Assembly (NCBI GenBank): GCA_002399405.1 | Contig: DHDP01000019.1 | Location: 186,001 to 250,000 of the forward strand | Length of the DNA: 64,000 bases | Reading direction: 5' to 3' | From: Treponema sp. UBA4873 | GTDB taxonomy: Bacteria; Spirochaetota; Spirochaetia; Treponematales; Treponemataceae | Shown: in pieces, positions 42,442-51,972 of the stretch | How positions within the stretch are numbered: the stretch's first letter is position 1 | Layout: each line of letters begins with the position of its first letter | Notes under the pieces: model-generated | What the model saw: the letters and a program-made list of their open reading frames with translations, nothing else | Database searches by the model: none | Told to the model about the DNA's origin: nothing | Program-made: the position numbers and the translations under genes

Positions 42442-44028
42442 TTACTTTTCCTCTCCGAACAAATCAGTCGTCTTGAGCCACTCGGAAACGGCGGTCGCTT
42501 CACTGTCGAGCTGACGGTCGTTCACGACCATCGCGGACATGGTGCGGACCGCATCGTATACTTTCCGCGTAAACGGACTGAACTCGTCCTTTCCTATGAG
42601 GTCGACGGCCTGGCAGACGGCAAGAAGATGCACGCCGTACTGCAGATAAATCAAATCAGTCTGGTCGCGCAGCTTGCGGGCGGAAATGGTGCCCATGGAA
42701 ACTTTATCCTGATTGAGCGCTTCCGTCGGTGCGGACGTAACGCTGACCGGCGCGCAGTAGTGCTGCACTTCGCCGCGGATTGCGGACATGGTAATCTGGC
42801 ACGCCTTGAATCCGAATCGGAGCCCCGCTTCCGGAGCCGTATCGTCCGTAAACGGGATGAGATTTTCCGTAAGTCCGTTAAACTTTCCGTCGATGATGAT
42901 TTCCGCCTGCTTATCCGCAAGGTCGCTGATGTTCGCGAGTGCAATGCGGAGGTAATCGCACGACGCGCAGATGTGCCCGCCGTAGAAATTTCCGGTGTTG
43001 TACAGTTCGTGCGTGTCGACGTTGACGAGCGGATTGTCGTTCGCCGAATTGATTTCCTCTTCTATCCATTGTTTCGTCATGTGAAGCGTATCGCGGAGCA
43101 CGCCGTTTATCTGCGGCGCGCAGCGTATCGAATAGCGGTCCTGTATTTTCACGTCGCGCTTTTCGTACGCAAGTCTGCCTATCGAACCGATTTTCTGCAG
43201 CAGGTCCTCGTAGCGGTATACGCGTTTTGAGTTCTTAACAATATTATAGATGTATTCGCCGCTTTCTATCTGTCCTGCGTGATTTTTCATCTCCGCGACT
43301 TTCCGGCGGAACGGTACTTCGTTGCCCCTCACGATCTCGGCGGTAGCTGCGGTAAAAAAATCCGAAATGTCGGCGAGGCGGCGCGCATTTTTCCACGCAA
43401 GCGCCGCTATTGCCGTCATGACGGACGTTCCGTTCATAATGGCAAGTCCTTCCTTCGCGGCAAGCGGCAGCGGTTCAATTCCTTCCGCCCTGAACGCGTC
43501 CATCGTCGGGACGACAGTTCCCTTGTAGTATACTTCGCGTTCTCCCATGACGACGGCGCCGACGTACGAAAGCGGCGTAAGATCGCCGGATGCGCCGACG
43601 GAACCTATCTGCGGAATGACCGGAATAATATCTTTATTAAGAAGCGTTCTGAGCATTTCGGCAAGTTCGGGCCGTATTGCGGAATGTCCGCCTTTAACGT
43701 CCGAGTTGAGTCTGCAGAGCACGACGGCACGTCCTTCTTCGCGGCTGAATTTCGGACCGAGTCCTATTCCGTGAAAATGAACGATTGAGCGCTGAAGTTC
43801 GGCGGCCTTCGCGGGATTAATCTGATTCGCGCACGAATCGCCGAAACCTGTCGTTACGCCGTACGTGGGATACCCCTGCGCAATGTAATCCTCAAGAAAT
43901 TCCCGCGACCGCGTAAGCATGTCCGCAAATTTCCCGTCTTCAGGAAACCGGACTTCAGTTCCATCATACGCGACGCTGCAGACGTCGTTAATAGTAAGCT
44001 TTTCGCCGCTGACAGTGACAACCTTCAT
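42442..44028 (-). CDS. Aromatic amino-acid ammonia-lyase of the aryl polyene cluster
   Basis: MIO-dependent lyase of 528 residues that should turn Tyr (or Phe/His) into the arylacrylate starter. The MIO triad Ala-Ser-Gly is in VGASGDLTPLSY near residue 145; the catalytic Tyr lies in YPTYGVTTGFGDS, and the NGT, QDRYS and NDNP motifs follow. The specificity pair after LQRSIV is Phe-His, unlike Ser-His of histidine lyases or His-Leu of Rhodobacter tyrosine lyase. No hut genes are near, and it sits at the end of the pigment operon, so a starter-unit role is favoured. AAGGAGAGGG precedes the ATG. Confidence 0.85.
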   Translation of the reverse strand: MKVVTVSGEKLTINDVCSVAYDGTEVRFPEDGKFADMLTRSREFLEDYIAQGYPTYGVTTGFGDSCANQINPAKAAELQRSIVHFHGIGLGPKFSREEGRAVVLCRLNSDVKGGHSAIRPELAEMLRTLLNKDIIPVIPQIGSVGASGDLTPLSYVGAVVMGEREVYYKGTVVPTMDAFRAEGIEPLPLAAKEGLAIMNGTSVMTAIAALAWKNARRLADISDFFTAATAEIVRGNEVPFRRKVAEMKNHAGQIESGEYIYNIVKNSKRVYRYEDLLQKIGSIGRLAYEKRDVKIQDRYSIRCAPQINGVLRDTLHMTKQWIEEEINSANDNPLVNVDTHELYNTGNFYGGHICASCDYLRIALANISDLADKQAEIIIDGKFNGLTENLIPFTDDTAPEAGLRFGFKACQITMSAIRGEVQHYCAPVSVTSAPTEALNQDKVSMGTISARKLRDQTDLIYLQYGVHLLAVCQAVDLIGKDEFSPFTRKVYDAVRTMSAMVVNDRQLDSEATAVSEWLKTTDLFGEEK

Positions 44029-44083
44029 ACCCTCTCCTTCGTTTTTGTTAATTGTTAAAAAAAAATAATTATTTCTTCATCAG

Positions 44084-44113
44084 TAAGACGGAACCGGGGA
44101 CGGTTCCGTCTTA
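44084..44113. other. Long perfect stem-loop between ketosynthase and ammonia-lyase genes
   Basis: TAAGACGGAACCG and CGGTTCCGTCTTA are 13-base perfect arms with a GGGA loop. On the minus strand it follows the ketosynthase stop by 13 bases. A T-run appears only 14 bases later, so it may be a partial terminator or a REP-like dispersed palindrome. Confidence 0.6.
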
Positions 44114-44126
44114 CATGCATATCAGT

Positions 44127-45389
44127 TTATTGTTCGAACTTTTTGAAAATAAGCGACGTGTTCACTCCGCCGAACGCAAAGTTGTTCGACATGACGTATT
44201 CAGCCTTTATCTCGCGGCCTTCGCCCTTGATATAGTCGAGCGGAGCGCACTCCGGGTCGATGTTCACAAGGTTGCAGTTCGGATGGAACCAGCCTTCGTT
44301 CATCATGTTGATTGTGAGCCACGCTTCGACTGCGCCGCATGCGCCGAGCGTATGTCCTATGTAGCTCTTCGTCGTGCTGATGGGGACCGCGCAGTTGAAC
44401 ACTTTGTACACCGCGTCCGATTCAGACTTGTCGCCGTGATCCGTCGCCGTTCCGTGTGCGTTGATGTACGCAATATCGTCCGGACTGATTCCTGCGTCTT
44501 TGATTGCCATTTCAAGCGCCGTCGCCTGAGTCTCCGGATTCGGATTCGTGATGTGCGTACCGTCGGCGTTCGTCGCAAAGCCGGCAACTTCCGCATAAAT
44601 CTTCGCGCCGCGTTTCACCGCGTGTTCCATATCCTCAAGAATCAGAGTACCTGAACCTTCGCCTATCACAAGCCCGTCGCGGTCTTTGTCGAACGGTTTC
44701 GGAGTAAGTTCCGGCGTCTTATTAAGAATGCTCGTCGCCCCGAGCGTGTCGAAGATTGCTCCGTCGGGCGCGGAAAGTTCCTCCGCACCGCCGGCGACCA
44801 TCATGTCCGCTCTGCCGTCTTCAATCGCTTCGTACGCGTATCCGACGGCCTGGCTTCCGGAAGTGCAGGCCGTGTCCGTAATGATGACGCGGCCGCGCAG
44901 CTGGTAGTAAACGCTCAGATTGCAGGCGCACGTCTGCGGCATTGCTTTAATATATGTCTGTGAATCAAGTTTGGACGTATCGCCCGTCTGAAGCATTTCG
45001 GCGATGTCCATAATCGCATCCATGCTTCCCATGCAGGATCCGTACGCAATGCCCGTCCGCCCGTTTTTGAGCTCGTCCGTCACGTCGGAATCTTCCTTGA
45101 GAAGACCTGCCATTCTGAGAGCGTCTTCCGTCGACACGAGGGAAAGAAGCGCAACGCGTCCCATTCCGCGGATTTTCTTGCGCGGAAACTGGGGAAGCTC
45201 TTCCTCGTACGGACACGCGAGACGCGTGTTCATTTTCGTGTAGCGTTCCCAGTCCTTCATGTACTTTATGCAGTTCGTTCCCGACTGCAGTTTCGCAAAC
45301 GCCGCCGGCCAGTCGCGGCCGAGAGCGGTAAGCATGCCGCCGCCCGTAACGACGACGCGGCGTTTTCCATTAGGTTTTGTGTAGTTCAT
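44127..45389 (-). CDS. apeR: Aryl polyene beta-ketoacyl-ACP synthase, ApeR-like
   Basis: FabF-fold ketosynthase of 420 residues with a full Cys-His-His triad: DTACTSGSQA, INAHGTATDH and SYIGHTLGACG. Chain-extending enzyme for the polyene. GEGSGTLILED is family-typical. Its start overlaps the ketoreductase stop by ATGA. The place after KS-DH-KR matches apeR in E. coli. Confidence 0.9.
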   Translation of the reverse strand: MNYTKPNGKRRVVVTGGGMLTALGRDWPAAFAKLQSGTNCIKYMKDWERYTKMNTRLACPYEEELPQFPRKKIRGMGRVALLSLVSTEDALRMAGLLKEDSDVTDELKNGRTGIAYGSCMGSMDAIMDIAEMLQTGDTSKLDSQTYIKAMPQTCACNLSVYYQLRGRVIITDTACTSGSQAVGYAYEAIEDGRADMMVAGGAEELSAPDGAIFDTLGATSILNKTPELTPKPFDKDRDGLVIGEGSGTLILEDMEHAVKRGAKIYAEVAGFATNADGTHITNPNPETQATALEMAIKDAGISPDDIAYINAHGTATDHGDKSESDAVYKVFNCAVPISTTKSYIGHTLGACGAVEAWLTINMMNEGWFHPNCNLVNIDPECAPLDYIKGEGREIKAEYVMSNNFAFGGVNTSLIFKKFEQ

Positions 45390-46123
45390 ATAATACCACC
45401 ATCTACGTTGATTACCTGACGAGTTATATATGCTGCTCCGTCAGAGAGCAGAAACACAGCAAGTGCGGCGACTTCTTCCGGTTTCCCCGCACGTCCCATC
45501 GGCACCGTCTGCATAATCATGTCGAGCGGTGCATCCTTTATCATTTCCGTTTCAATGACGCCCGGCGCGATTGCGTTCACAGTTATATGCCGTCCTGCAA
45601 GTTCAACCGCAAGCGCCTTCGTCGCGCCGATAATGCCGGCCTTCGACGCGCTGTAATTCGTCTGTCCCCTGTTTCCCATGACGCCGCTCACCGAAGAAAT
45701 AGTGACGATGCGCCCCTGTTTTTTACGGGCCATGGGCATGGCAAGCGGCTGAATGACGTTGAAAAAACTGTCGAGGTTCGTGTGAATGACGCTGTCCCAG
45801 TCGTCGCCCGTCAAACCAACGAACGTGTTGTCGCGTGTAATCCCCGCGTTGCTCACAACGCCCCACATCGCGCCGTGCTTTTCCGTAAGTTCATCAAGTT
45901 TCGCTTTGCAGTCCGCGCGGTCCGCAACGTTGAACTGAATCAGCTCGCCGTGTCCGCCTGCCGCAGTAATTTCCGCAAGCGTTTCATCCGCCTTTTCCTT
46001 TCCGTGATTGTAGTGGCAGATAACATAATAACCGGCTCCCGCAGCTGCGACGGCGATTGCCCGTCCGATTCCGCCGCTTGCGCCGGTAACAATAACTTTT
46101 TTCTGTACTGATTCGTCTGACAT
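45386..46123 (-). CDS. apeQ: 3-oxoacyl-ACP reductase, ApeQ-like
   Basis: NADPH-dependent short-chain dehydrogenase of 245 residues: cofactor motif TGASGGIGRA, NAG in SNAGITRD, catalytic Ser in ISSVSGVMG and Tyr/Lys in NYSASKAG. It reduces the beta-keto group in each polyene cycle. ATG 46123 is chosen over the TTG two codons earlier because AAGGGG lies at good spacing. It overlaps apeR. Confidence 0.91.
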   Translation of the reverse strand: MSDESVQKKVIVTGASGGIGRAIAVAAAGAGYYVICHYNHGKEKADETLAEITAAGGHGELIQFNVADRADCKAKLDELTEKHGAMWGVVSNAGITRDNTFVGLTGDDWDSVIHTNLDSFFNVIQPLAMPMARKKQGRIVTISSVSGVMGNRGQTNYSASKAGIIGATKALAVELAGRHITVNAIAPGVIETEMIKDAPLDMIMQTVPMGRAGKPEEVAALAVFLLSDGAAYITRQVINVDGGII

Positions 46124-46141
46124 ATGCAAACCCCTTTTCTG

Positions 46142-46648
46142 TTAGTCGTCTTTAAACAGACTCATGATATCTTCCGTTTCCATAACGGTGATTGTCGAAG
46201 TCGCCGCCGGAACAGTATCCGTCCGCGATGCAAACAGCCCGCAGTTGTAACTGTACGTTTTATCCGAACGGTAATCCTCTTTTATCTTCATCATAATCGT
46301 CGTTCCGCTTTTAAGATACGGAACGGCGGCTTTAAAATCCCGGACGCTCAGTATGAAACCCGGACGCGGACGTCTGCCGAGCTCTTTATTCGTAATGCCG
46401 GTGATCGCCGAGATTCCCTGGGCCATAAACTCGAATCCGACCCACGTCGGAACGCCGTCCGCCGCTTCCTCATAAAAAATACAACCGGGAGTAATATCGT
46501 ACTCGCTCGTAATCGTATGGGCATGCACATCGTGTTGAGTCACGCGGCTGAGTAAAAACATCTTGCCTTTATGCGGCAAAAGTTCAATAAGCTGGTCATG
46601 CTCTATAAGCTGTGGTAATTTTTCCGGTTTTACTTCAGGTTCTGCCAT
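46142..46648 (-). CDS. apeP: Hotdog-fold dehydratase, ApeP-like
   Basis: FabA/FabZ-like dehydratase of 168 residues. IELLPHKGKMFLLSRV is the usual N-terminal lid motif, with the catalytic His in PHKGKM-type context and the Asp/Glu in TWVGFEFMAQGISA. It introduces the double bond that is kept in the polyene. It starts one base after the apeO stop. Confidence 0.85.
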   Translation of the reverse strand: MAEPEVKPEKLPQLIEHDQLIELLPHKGKMFLLSRVTQHDVHAHTITSEYDITPGCIFYEEAADGVPTWVGFEFMAQGISAITGITNKELGRRPRPGFILSVRDFKAAVPYLKSGTTIMMKIKEDYRSDKTYSYNCGLFASRTDTVPAATSTITVMETEDIMSLFKDD

Positions 46649-46649
46649 T

Positions 46650-47879
46650 TCATACTCCTAAAATAAGGCTCGCGTTCGAACCGCCGAATGCAAACGAATT
46701 CGACATGCAGACGTCAACGCGTCCTTTAGTTGCCGCAGGTCTCTCCTTTGTAACGATATTAATAACCGGCAGTGCCGGATCCTGCGCCTCATCCCACACC
46801 TGGACAGGCAGTGAAATTCCGCTGCCCGATTTGTTTCTGTTTTTTATTATTGCTGTGTAGCACACGGCCGCTTCCAGCGCACCGGCCGCTCCGAGTGTGT
46901 GTCCGGTTAGCGTCTTCGTCGAACTCACCGGCGTGTGCTGTGCCGAAAACACATTATTAACGGCCTTCGCTTCCATAGAATCGTTGAACTTCGTTCCCGT
47001 TCCGTGAAGGTTTACGTAGTCGATATCCTGCGCGGAAAGTCCCGCACGGGCAAGCGCCTCTCTCATCGCCTCCGCCGCACACGTTCCTTCAGGATCCGGC
47101 GACGTCATGTGATACGCGTCGGCCGTTTCACCGTAACCGAGCAGTCTGACAGTCGCACCATCCGCAGGCGCATTCTTCGTCATGACAAAAAACGCCGCGC
47201 CTTCGCCGAGCGTTATTCCGTGCCTGTTTACGCTGAACGGATTCGTAATACCGGAGGATACCGCTTCGAGCGAATCAAAGCCGAGCAGCACCGTGTCAGA
47301 TATGACGTCGACGCCGCCGGCAATCACCGCGTCCGCAAATCCGCCGCGGATAAGCTCCGCGGCCTTGATGATTGCGCCTGCGCTCGAAGAGCAGGCCGTG
47401 CTGAATGCGAGCGACGGACCTGTCACTCCGTATTTTTCGGACACATACGTCGCCGGATAATCGGCACCCTGCATCTCAAGAGAATAACCGGCAGGGAATT
47501 TTCCCGTAGAAAAATATTCTTTATGCGCCTGAAGAGAAAGTTCCGTACCGTTGTCGCACGAGCCGACGCATACGGCGACGCGTTTCTTTCCGTATTTTGA
47601 AATCGCGTCCGCTATCCCGTCATTAAGCTGATTCAGCGCCGCATCCGCAATCCTGATAAGGCGCATGTCGAATCGTGCATTCGTTTTTGTTAATTTTTCA
47701 TCGGCAACGCGGCCGACGTAAAATTCTTTTCCTGAAAGCGATTTTACTTTTTTTATTCCGGCCTGACTGCCGGCCGTACAGGCATGCCACAGTTCTTCGC
47801 AGCCGTCACCCGCACCGCATATGACGCCCGGTGCGGAAAAATAAACAGGTGCGCCCCGAATGTCCGCGGCCGTGCTCAT
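46650..47879 (-). CDS. apeO: Aryl polyene beta-ketoacyl-ACP synthase, ApeO-like
   Basis: Second FabF-like ketosynthase, 409 residues, also with intact catalytic residues (STACSSSAGA, VNLHGTGTKFND, LTGHTLGAAG). It is not a chain-length factor, which would lack the Cys. With apeR it gives two active ketosynthases. Its start overlaps the lipoprotein stop by ATGA. Confidence 0.9.
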   Translation of the reverse strand: MSTAADIRGAPVYFSAPGVICGAGDGCEELWHACTAGSQAGIKKVKSLSGKEFYVGRVADEKLTKTNARFDMRLIRIADAALNQLNDGIADAISKYGKKRVAVCVGSCDNGTELSLQAHKEYFSTGKFPAGYSLEMQGADYPATYVSEKYGVTGPSLAFSTACSSSAGAIIKAAELIRGGFADAVIAGGVDVISDTVLLGFDSLEAVSSGITNPFSVNRHGITLGEGAAFFVMTKNAPADGATVRLLGYGETADAYHMTSPDPEGTCAAEAMREALARAGLSAQDIDYVNLHGTGTKFNDSMEAKAVNNVFSAQHTPVSSTKTLTGHTLGAAGALEAAVCYTAIIKNRNKSGSGISLPVQVWDEAQDPALPVINIVTKERPAATKGRVDVCMSNSFAFGGSNASLILGV

Positions 47880-48466
47880 TCGGCGGCCTCCGTGAGGTTG
47901 TATTCATACCCGCGGAGATAATTAACAATTTTCACCGAACCCGCAGACTTTGAGATTTCCTCAACGCATTTTTTCCCGTCCATAACTTTACGGACTTCGG
48001 TTCCGTCAGCTTTTGTTTCAAGCGTAAAACCGAGACCGGCCGACTCAAGCGCGGCGCGTACCGCATCCGGGTTGTAGAATGTAAGCTGAATGTCCGCCGC
48101 CACATACTGCGGTTTGAGGGATTTCGGAAACACGGAGGAATTAAACGACAGCTGCCCGCCTGTATACGAAAGACTTCCCATGTCGGTGCCGAAATCATTA
48201 AGCAGACTGATGAGAATGCCGTTCCCGTCCGAGTGCATATACGCCTGTATGTAAAAAGACGTTTGACCGAATTTTCCGTTGAGCATGTACAGAGAATCAA
48301 TCAGACCGGCCGCATCCTGCGGCGGCAGCAGGTCGATTACGCGCGAATTCGTAACGTATACGGGATATTTCATGCTTCCTGCTTTCATTGTCGCGCATGA
48401 CACCGAAAGAAACGCGCAAAATAAACCTGAAACAAACGCTGCTGGTAATTTAAATGACATTTTCAT
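47876..48466 (-). CDS. apeN: DUF3261-like lipoprotein, ApeN-like
   Basis: Lipoprotein of 196 residues with a signal peptide and lipobox FLSVSC near residue 24. The remainder is a beta-rich domain like the LolB-shaped DUF3261 proteins in aryl polyene clusters. It probably receives or inserts the lipid-linked pigment at the outer membrane. Two ATGs (48466, 48460) could start it. The match is by size, position and lipidation rather than strong motifs. Confidence 0.68.
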   Translation of the reverse strand: MKMSFKLPAAFVSGLFCAFLSVSCATMKAGSMKYPVYVTNSRVIDLLPPQDAAGLIDSLYMLNGKFGQTSFYIQAYMHSDGNGILISLLNDFGTDMGSLSYTGGQLSFNSSVFPKSLKPQYVAADIQLTFYNPDAVRAALESAGLGFTLETKADGTEVRKVMDGKKCVEEISKSAGSVKIVNYLRGYEYNLTEAAE

Positions 48467-48513
48467 AAGAAGTGTTTAATTGTAAATTTTATATGATTCT
48501 TTGTCAAACGGTA

Positions 48514-48549
48514 AGGGATGTCCCGGAATTTTACTCACGGAACATCCCT
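48514..48549 (-). other. Stem-loop between the exporter and the lipoprotein gene
   Basis: AGGGATGTTCCG pairs with CGGGACATCCCT (12 bp, one G-U) around an 11-12 base loop, in the only sizeable gap of the operon. No T-run follows, so it may tune downstream mRNA levels. Confidence 0.5.
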
Positions 48550-48558
48550 CTTTTCCGC

Positions 48559-50919
48559 TTACAGCATCGTACAGACAAATGCCGTCGTAAGCCCGAGGAA
48601 AATAGACAAACCGAGCAGATGTACCGGAACGAACGAACTCAGTGCGAGCGCACCGAAAGAGACCGCAGTCGTAAGGAACGACAGCAGAATTGCAAACGGT
48701 TCAAGCCTGCCATTCGTTGATGAATCCTGTTTTTTCTCATTCTCTATCATATAGATGACGTATCCGAGTCCGAGACCGAACACAAGAATCATGCCGGTAA
48801 TCGAGAAGAACTCAAGATGCAAGCCGCTGGCCGCAAAAACCGAACTTATAACAAGAACTACAAGCAGCGGGATCGACGCGATTTTGAGCGTGTATTTCCA
48901 GTTATAAAAGAACTTGAGCATGACGACTATCACGACGTATGCAACCGCGAACAGAACCAGAATCGTGTTCGTAAGGCGGTCAAGGTCGCGTCCGATATCG
49001 CTCATCTTGTTTTCAAAATAAACGTTGGGATCTTCGTTTGCAAGCTGAACGTATGCGTTTTCATCCGTAATTGATACGGGCAGCACAATGGAATAATATT
49101 TCCCGTCGATTTCTCCGAGCCATTCCGAAGAAACTGCTGTTTTAAGATAATCGGGAATAGTTCCGTCCGGCGTGATATATTTATCGGAATCGCCGTTATA
49201 CGCGGACTTCAATGCAGCAGCGGCCGACGCATCATATCCGAGCGCCTCCAGCTGACTCTCCGCAAGCGGCAGCAGATTTTTCACCGCCTCCCGCGACTGC
49301 TTCTGTCTTGCAATGGACGGGATATACTGCGTAGTGGCTATGTACCCGCCGAGCGGTTTGCCTTCGTTCACTTTTTCAAGACGTTTGCACAGCGCTTCCT
49401 CGCGTTCGAGCGTTTCTTCCGCGCTGCTGCCCGAGACGATGAACCAGCCGCTCGGATTATAATTAAGCACCTTATAGGCGACTACCGCGTCGTCAAGAAC
49501 GCGGCCCTTCGGTTTATACAGTTCGTTTACGTTATTCTGAATCTTTACATTCTTATGGAAAACGGCGAGCGTCGTGAGTGTCGCCGCGAAAAGCACTGAA
49601 ATTATGACGCGGCCCGCAATCTTTTTGTTATACCACTTCGGTGCGGTATATTTATCAGCAAACGGAATATGACGTTTGCTGTCTTCAGGCATGCGGAGCA
49701 GCGGATAAAATCCTATCGACGTAAGGAATGAGCTGAAAAGACCGAACAGCGAGAACACAGCCATCTGCTTGAGCAGGCCGAACGGAGCGAAGACCAGAAT
49801 AAAATAACATATTTCGGTCGAAATGATCGACACGAACATCGCTCTGATAAGATACTTGCGCACGTCAGCGCCGCTGTTCAGCAGCTTGTTCGCTTTCCAG
49901 TTAATAAAGAAATGAAGGCTGTAGTCAATGCAGGTGCCGATGAGCGACGTACCGAACACAAGCGTAAGAATGTGTATTTTTCCGAACAGCAGATACGTTA
50001 TGGAAAAGGACGTCGAAATCGACAGAACGATCGACAGTACGGAGAGGATTATCGGCAGAGGATTCCTGAATATGATAATAAGCAGGATGACAAGCGCCAG
50101 CATCGTAACTGCTGAAATAAGTGTTATCTCATTATTGGCCGACGTCGAGCTCTTGTAGCTGTGGAACGGCGTACCTGTATACACAAAACGTATTCCGTCT
50201 TTTTCCAGGGGATTGCATATATTGTAAATCTGTGCGACTCCGTTCGACTTGCTTGCGAGCGCGGATCCTTCTTTACTGAGAATGCCCCGGATCATGACGT
50301 ACCACTTGCCTTCATAATTCGCGGCGAGCACGCCGTCCTTCGGAGACATGGACGTACCTGAATTCTCAAGCGACTTCAGATAATTCTGCAGACTGTATTC
50401 ACCGAGCATGAACGGATCTTCCTCAAGATTGTTAAGCGACGAAAACGTGAACGCGCTGTACGCTTTTGCAAGCGAATTCTGCGCGAACATCCGCGCGCCT
50501 TCAGGAGCGGAAAGCTCCTTTACGGCCTCATCGTCGAGCAGATTCCACCGGTATTCGTGCACGAAATCGGTCACCTGACCGAGCGACGAGGAATCCGAAT
50601 ACAGCGACAGCGAGTCGAAGCCGGGATTGTCTTTCAGCTGCGCGTATACATTTTCCGCAGTCGCCTTTGCCGCGTTAAAATCGTCGTGCGACACGAGGAC
50701 GAATACGTTCTGTCCCGTCATCGCGGTAAGTTTTTCGTCCGCGACACCCATCGCTTTTCCGATATTCGGTTTGGGAAGCATATTGAAAAGATCCGCGTCG
50801 AAATTGACAGTATGACTTGTCGTAATGACATAGAGACACGGAATAATAATTGCTGCGTGGAATACGAGCCATACGGCGGCAAGTAATTTATTTTGCGGTA
50901 AAGCCGGCTTTTTCATCAT
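48559..50919 (-). CDS. apeM: MMPL/RND-family exporter of the aryl polyene cluster, ApeM-like
   Basis: Polytopic protein of 786 residues with two RND-like halves: a helix near residue 15-30, a large extracytoplasmic loop to about 270, five or six helices, a second loop and a last helix bundle. Proteins of this COG4258 type sit beside LolA homologues in aryl polyene clusters and are thought to move the lipid pigment outward. AAGGAG lies 7 bases before the first of two ATGs. It overlaps the LolA-like gene by 32 bases. Confidence 0.88.
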   Translation of the reverse strand: MMKKPALPQNKLLAAVWLVFHAAIIIPCLYVITTSHTVNFDADLFNMLPKPNIGKAMGVADEKLTAMTGQNVFVLVSHDDFNAAKATAENVYAQLKDNPGFDSLSLYSDSSSLGQVTDFVHEYRWNLLDDEAVKELSAPEGARMFAQNSLAKAYSAFTFSSLNNLEEDPFMLGEYSLQNYLKSLENSGTSMSPKDGVLAANYEGKWYVMIRGILSKEGSALASKSNGVAQIYNICNPLEKDGIRFVYTGTPFHSYKSSTSANNEITLISAVTMLALVILLIIIFRNPLPIILSVLSIVLSISTSFSITYLLFGKIHILTLVFGTSLIGTCIDYSLHFFINWKANKLLNSGADVRKYLIRAMFVSIISTEICYFILVFAPFGLLKQMAVFSLFGLFSSFLTSIGFYPLLRMPEDSKRHIPFADKYTAPKWYNKKIAGRVIISVLFAATLTTLAVFHKNVKIQNNVNELYKPKGRVLDDAVVAYKVLNYNPSGWFIVSGSSAEETLEREEALCKRLEKVNEGKPLGGYIATTQYIPSIARQKQSREAVKNLLPLAESQLEALGYDASAAAALKSAYNGDSDKYITPDGTIPDYLKTAVSSEWLGEIDGKYYSIVLPVSITDENAYVQLANEDPNVYFENKMSDIGRDLDRLTNTILVLFAVAYVVIVVMLKFFYNWKYTLKIASIPLLVVLVISSVFAASGLHLEFFSITGMILVFGLGLGYVIYMIENEKKQDSSTNGRLEPFAILLSFLTTAVSFGALALSSFVPVHLLGLSIFLGLTTAFVCTML

Positions 50920-51523
50920 TTGAGAGCTCCTTGGGGTACTGCTGGTTAAAGAACGTATACGTAATCGTATCGCCGCCTGATTCCGTCATGACAATCGAAT
51001 CGAATTCAGTGCCGCTGACGGTGCTTTTTCCGCCGAGCGTCAGCGATTTCATCACGGCCGTTATAGTCTTATCCTTCGGCGTAAGCACCGCAGTCCATTC
51101 GCTGCCGGCAACCGAAAAATCGACGTTAAAATTGCTGTACAGTTTCTCCGTATCGCCTGAAAATATAGACGAAAGCGTCGTCGAGATACTTGTAAAAATC
51201 TGATTGCTCGACGCGTCTATGACATTCTTTTTCCCGTCGGGAGTCGTCTGAATAACCGAAGTCATACCGACGACAAGCGTCGACGGAAACGGTTTTTCAG
51301 TTTTCCACATGATTCCCTCAAGGCTGAAAATGAACGTGCCGCTCGATTTCAGAGAACGATTCGCGGCTGAAATTTTCTTCACCTGCGTAAAATCACCGGT
51401 CGTATTCGGATGCTGCGCCAGCTGAGCGCACACCGTGTCGAATGTCACGCCGCCCGCAGCAAACACGGATGATGCCGCGGCGACAGAAAGAATCAGCATT
51501 AAATTAATAATCCGTTTCTTCAT
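50888..51523 (-). CDS. apeL: LolA-like outer-membrane carrier protein, ApeL-like
   Basis: Periplasmic carrier of 211 residues with a signal peptide (cut after VFA, residues 1-22) and the LolA fold: GDFTQVKKIS, then FSLEGIMWKTEKPFPSTLV are typical strands. It likely shuttles a lipid or pigment between MMPL exporter and outer membrane. The C-terminus overlaps the exporter start, arguing for tight coupling. Its presence implies a diderm cell. Confidence 0.85.
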   Translation of the reverse strand: MKKRIINLMLILSVAAASSVFAAGGVTFDTVCAQLAQHPNTTGDFTQVKKISAANRSLKSSGTFIFSLEGIMWKTEKPFPSTLVVGMTSVIQTTPDGKKNVIDASSNQIFTSISTTLSSIFSGDTEKLYSNFNVDFSVAGSEWTAVLTPKDKTITAVMKSLTLGGKSTVSGTEFDSIVMTESGGDTITYTFFNQQYPKELSNDEKAGFTAK

Positions 51524-51540
51524 AATACACTTCCTTGCAG

Positions 51541-51972
51541 TTACTTCTGCGAAATCAGAATTTCCTCTACTTTTTTGATAAATGTCTCCGGGCAGATAAA
51601 ACTTGTTTCTCCCGTGGAAATCCTGACAGCCATTTGAGTGCTTTCAGCTTTCGTCGTAAGAACGCCCGTTTTATCGTTATATATTTCATATTTTATCTTT
51701 ATGCGGTTCTCGTATTCAACGAGAGTCGCTTTTATGCGCGCCTGTTCGCCGAACATAAGAGAACGTACGTATTTGATCTTTACATCGGTCACGGGAAACG
51801 CATACCCGTCGTCGACCATCTGCAGATATCCGTATCCGATTCTGTCGAGCAGGGCGCAGCGTCCTTTTTCCATATATTTAACATAGTTTCCGTGCCACAC
51901 GACGCGCATGGAATCGACGTCGTAAAATTCCACGGGAAAAACGATCTCTTCACTGATAGTTTTTTCTTCCAT
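51541..51972 (-). CDS. apeK: Hotdog acyl thioesterase, ApeK-like
   Basis: 4HBT/YbgC-type thioesterase of 143 residues with the signature EFYDVDSMRVVWHGNYVKYME (catalytic Asp and His positions around residue 17-27, split here at D-S-M and H-G-N). It may release or proofread the chain. TAATG links it to the acyltransferase stop. Confidence 0.87.
   Translation of the reverse strand: MEEKTISEEIVFPVEFYDVDSMRVVWHGNYVKYMEKGRCALLDRIGYGYLQMVDDGYAFPVTDVKIKYVRSLMFGEQARIKATLVEYENRIKIKYEIYNDKTGVLTTKAESTQMAVRISTGETSFICPETFIKKVEEILISQK

Noticed and set aside
42442..44028. Calling the ammonia lyase a catabolic histidase (HutH)
   Set aside because: No hutU, hutI or hutG nearby, the specificity pair is not Ser-His, and the gene closes a pigment operon.
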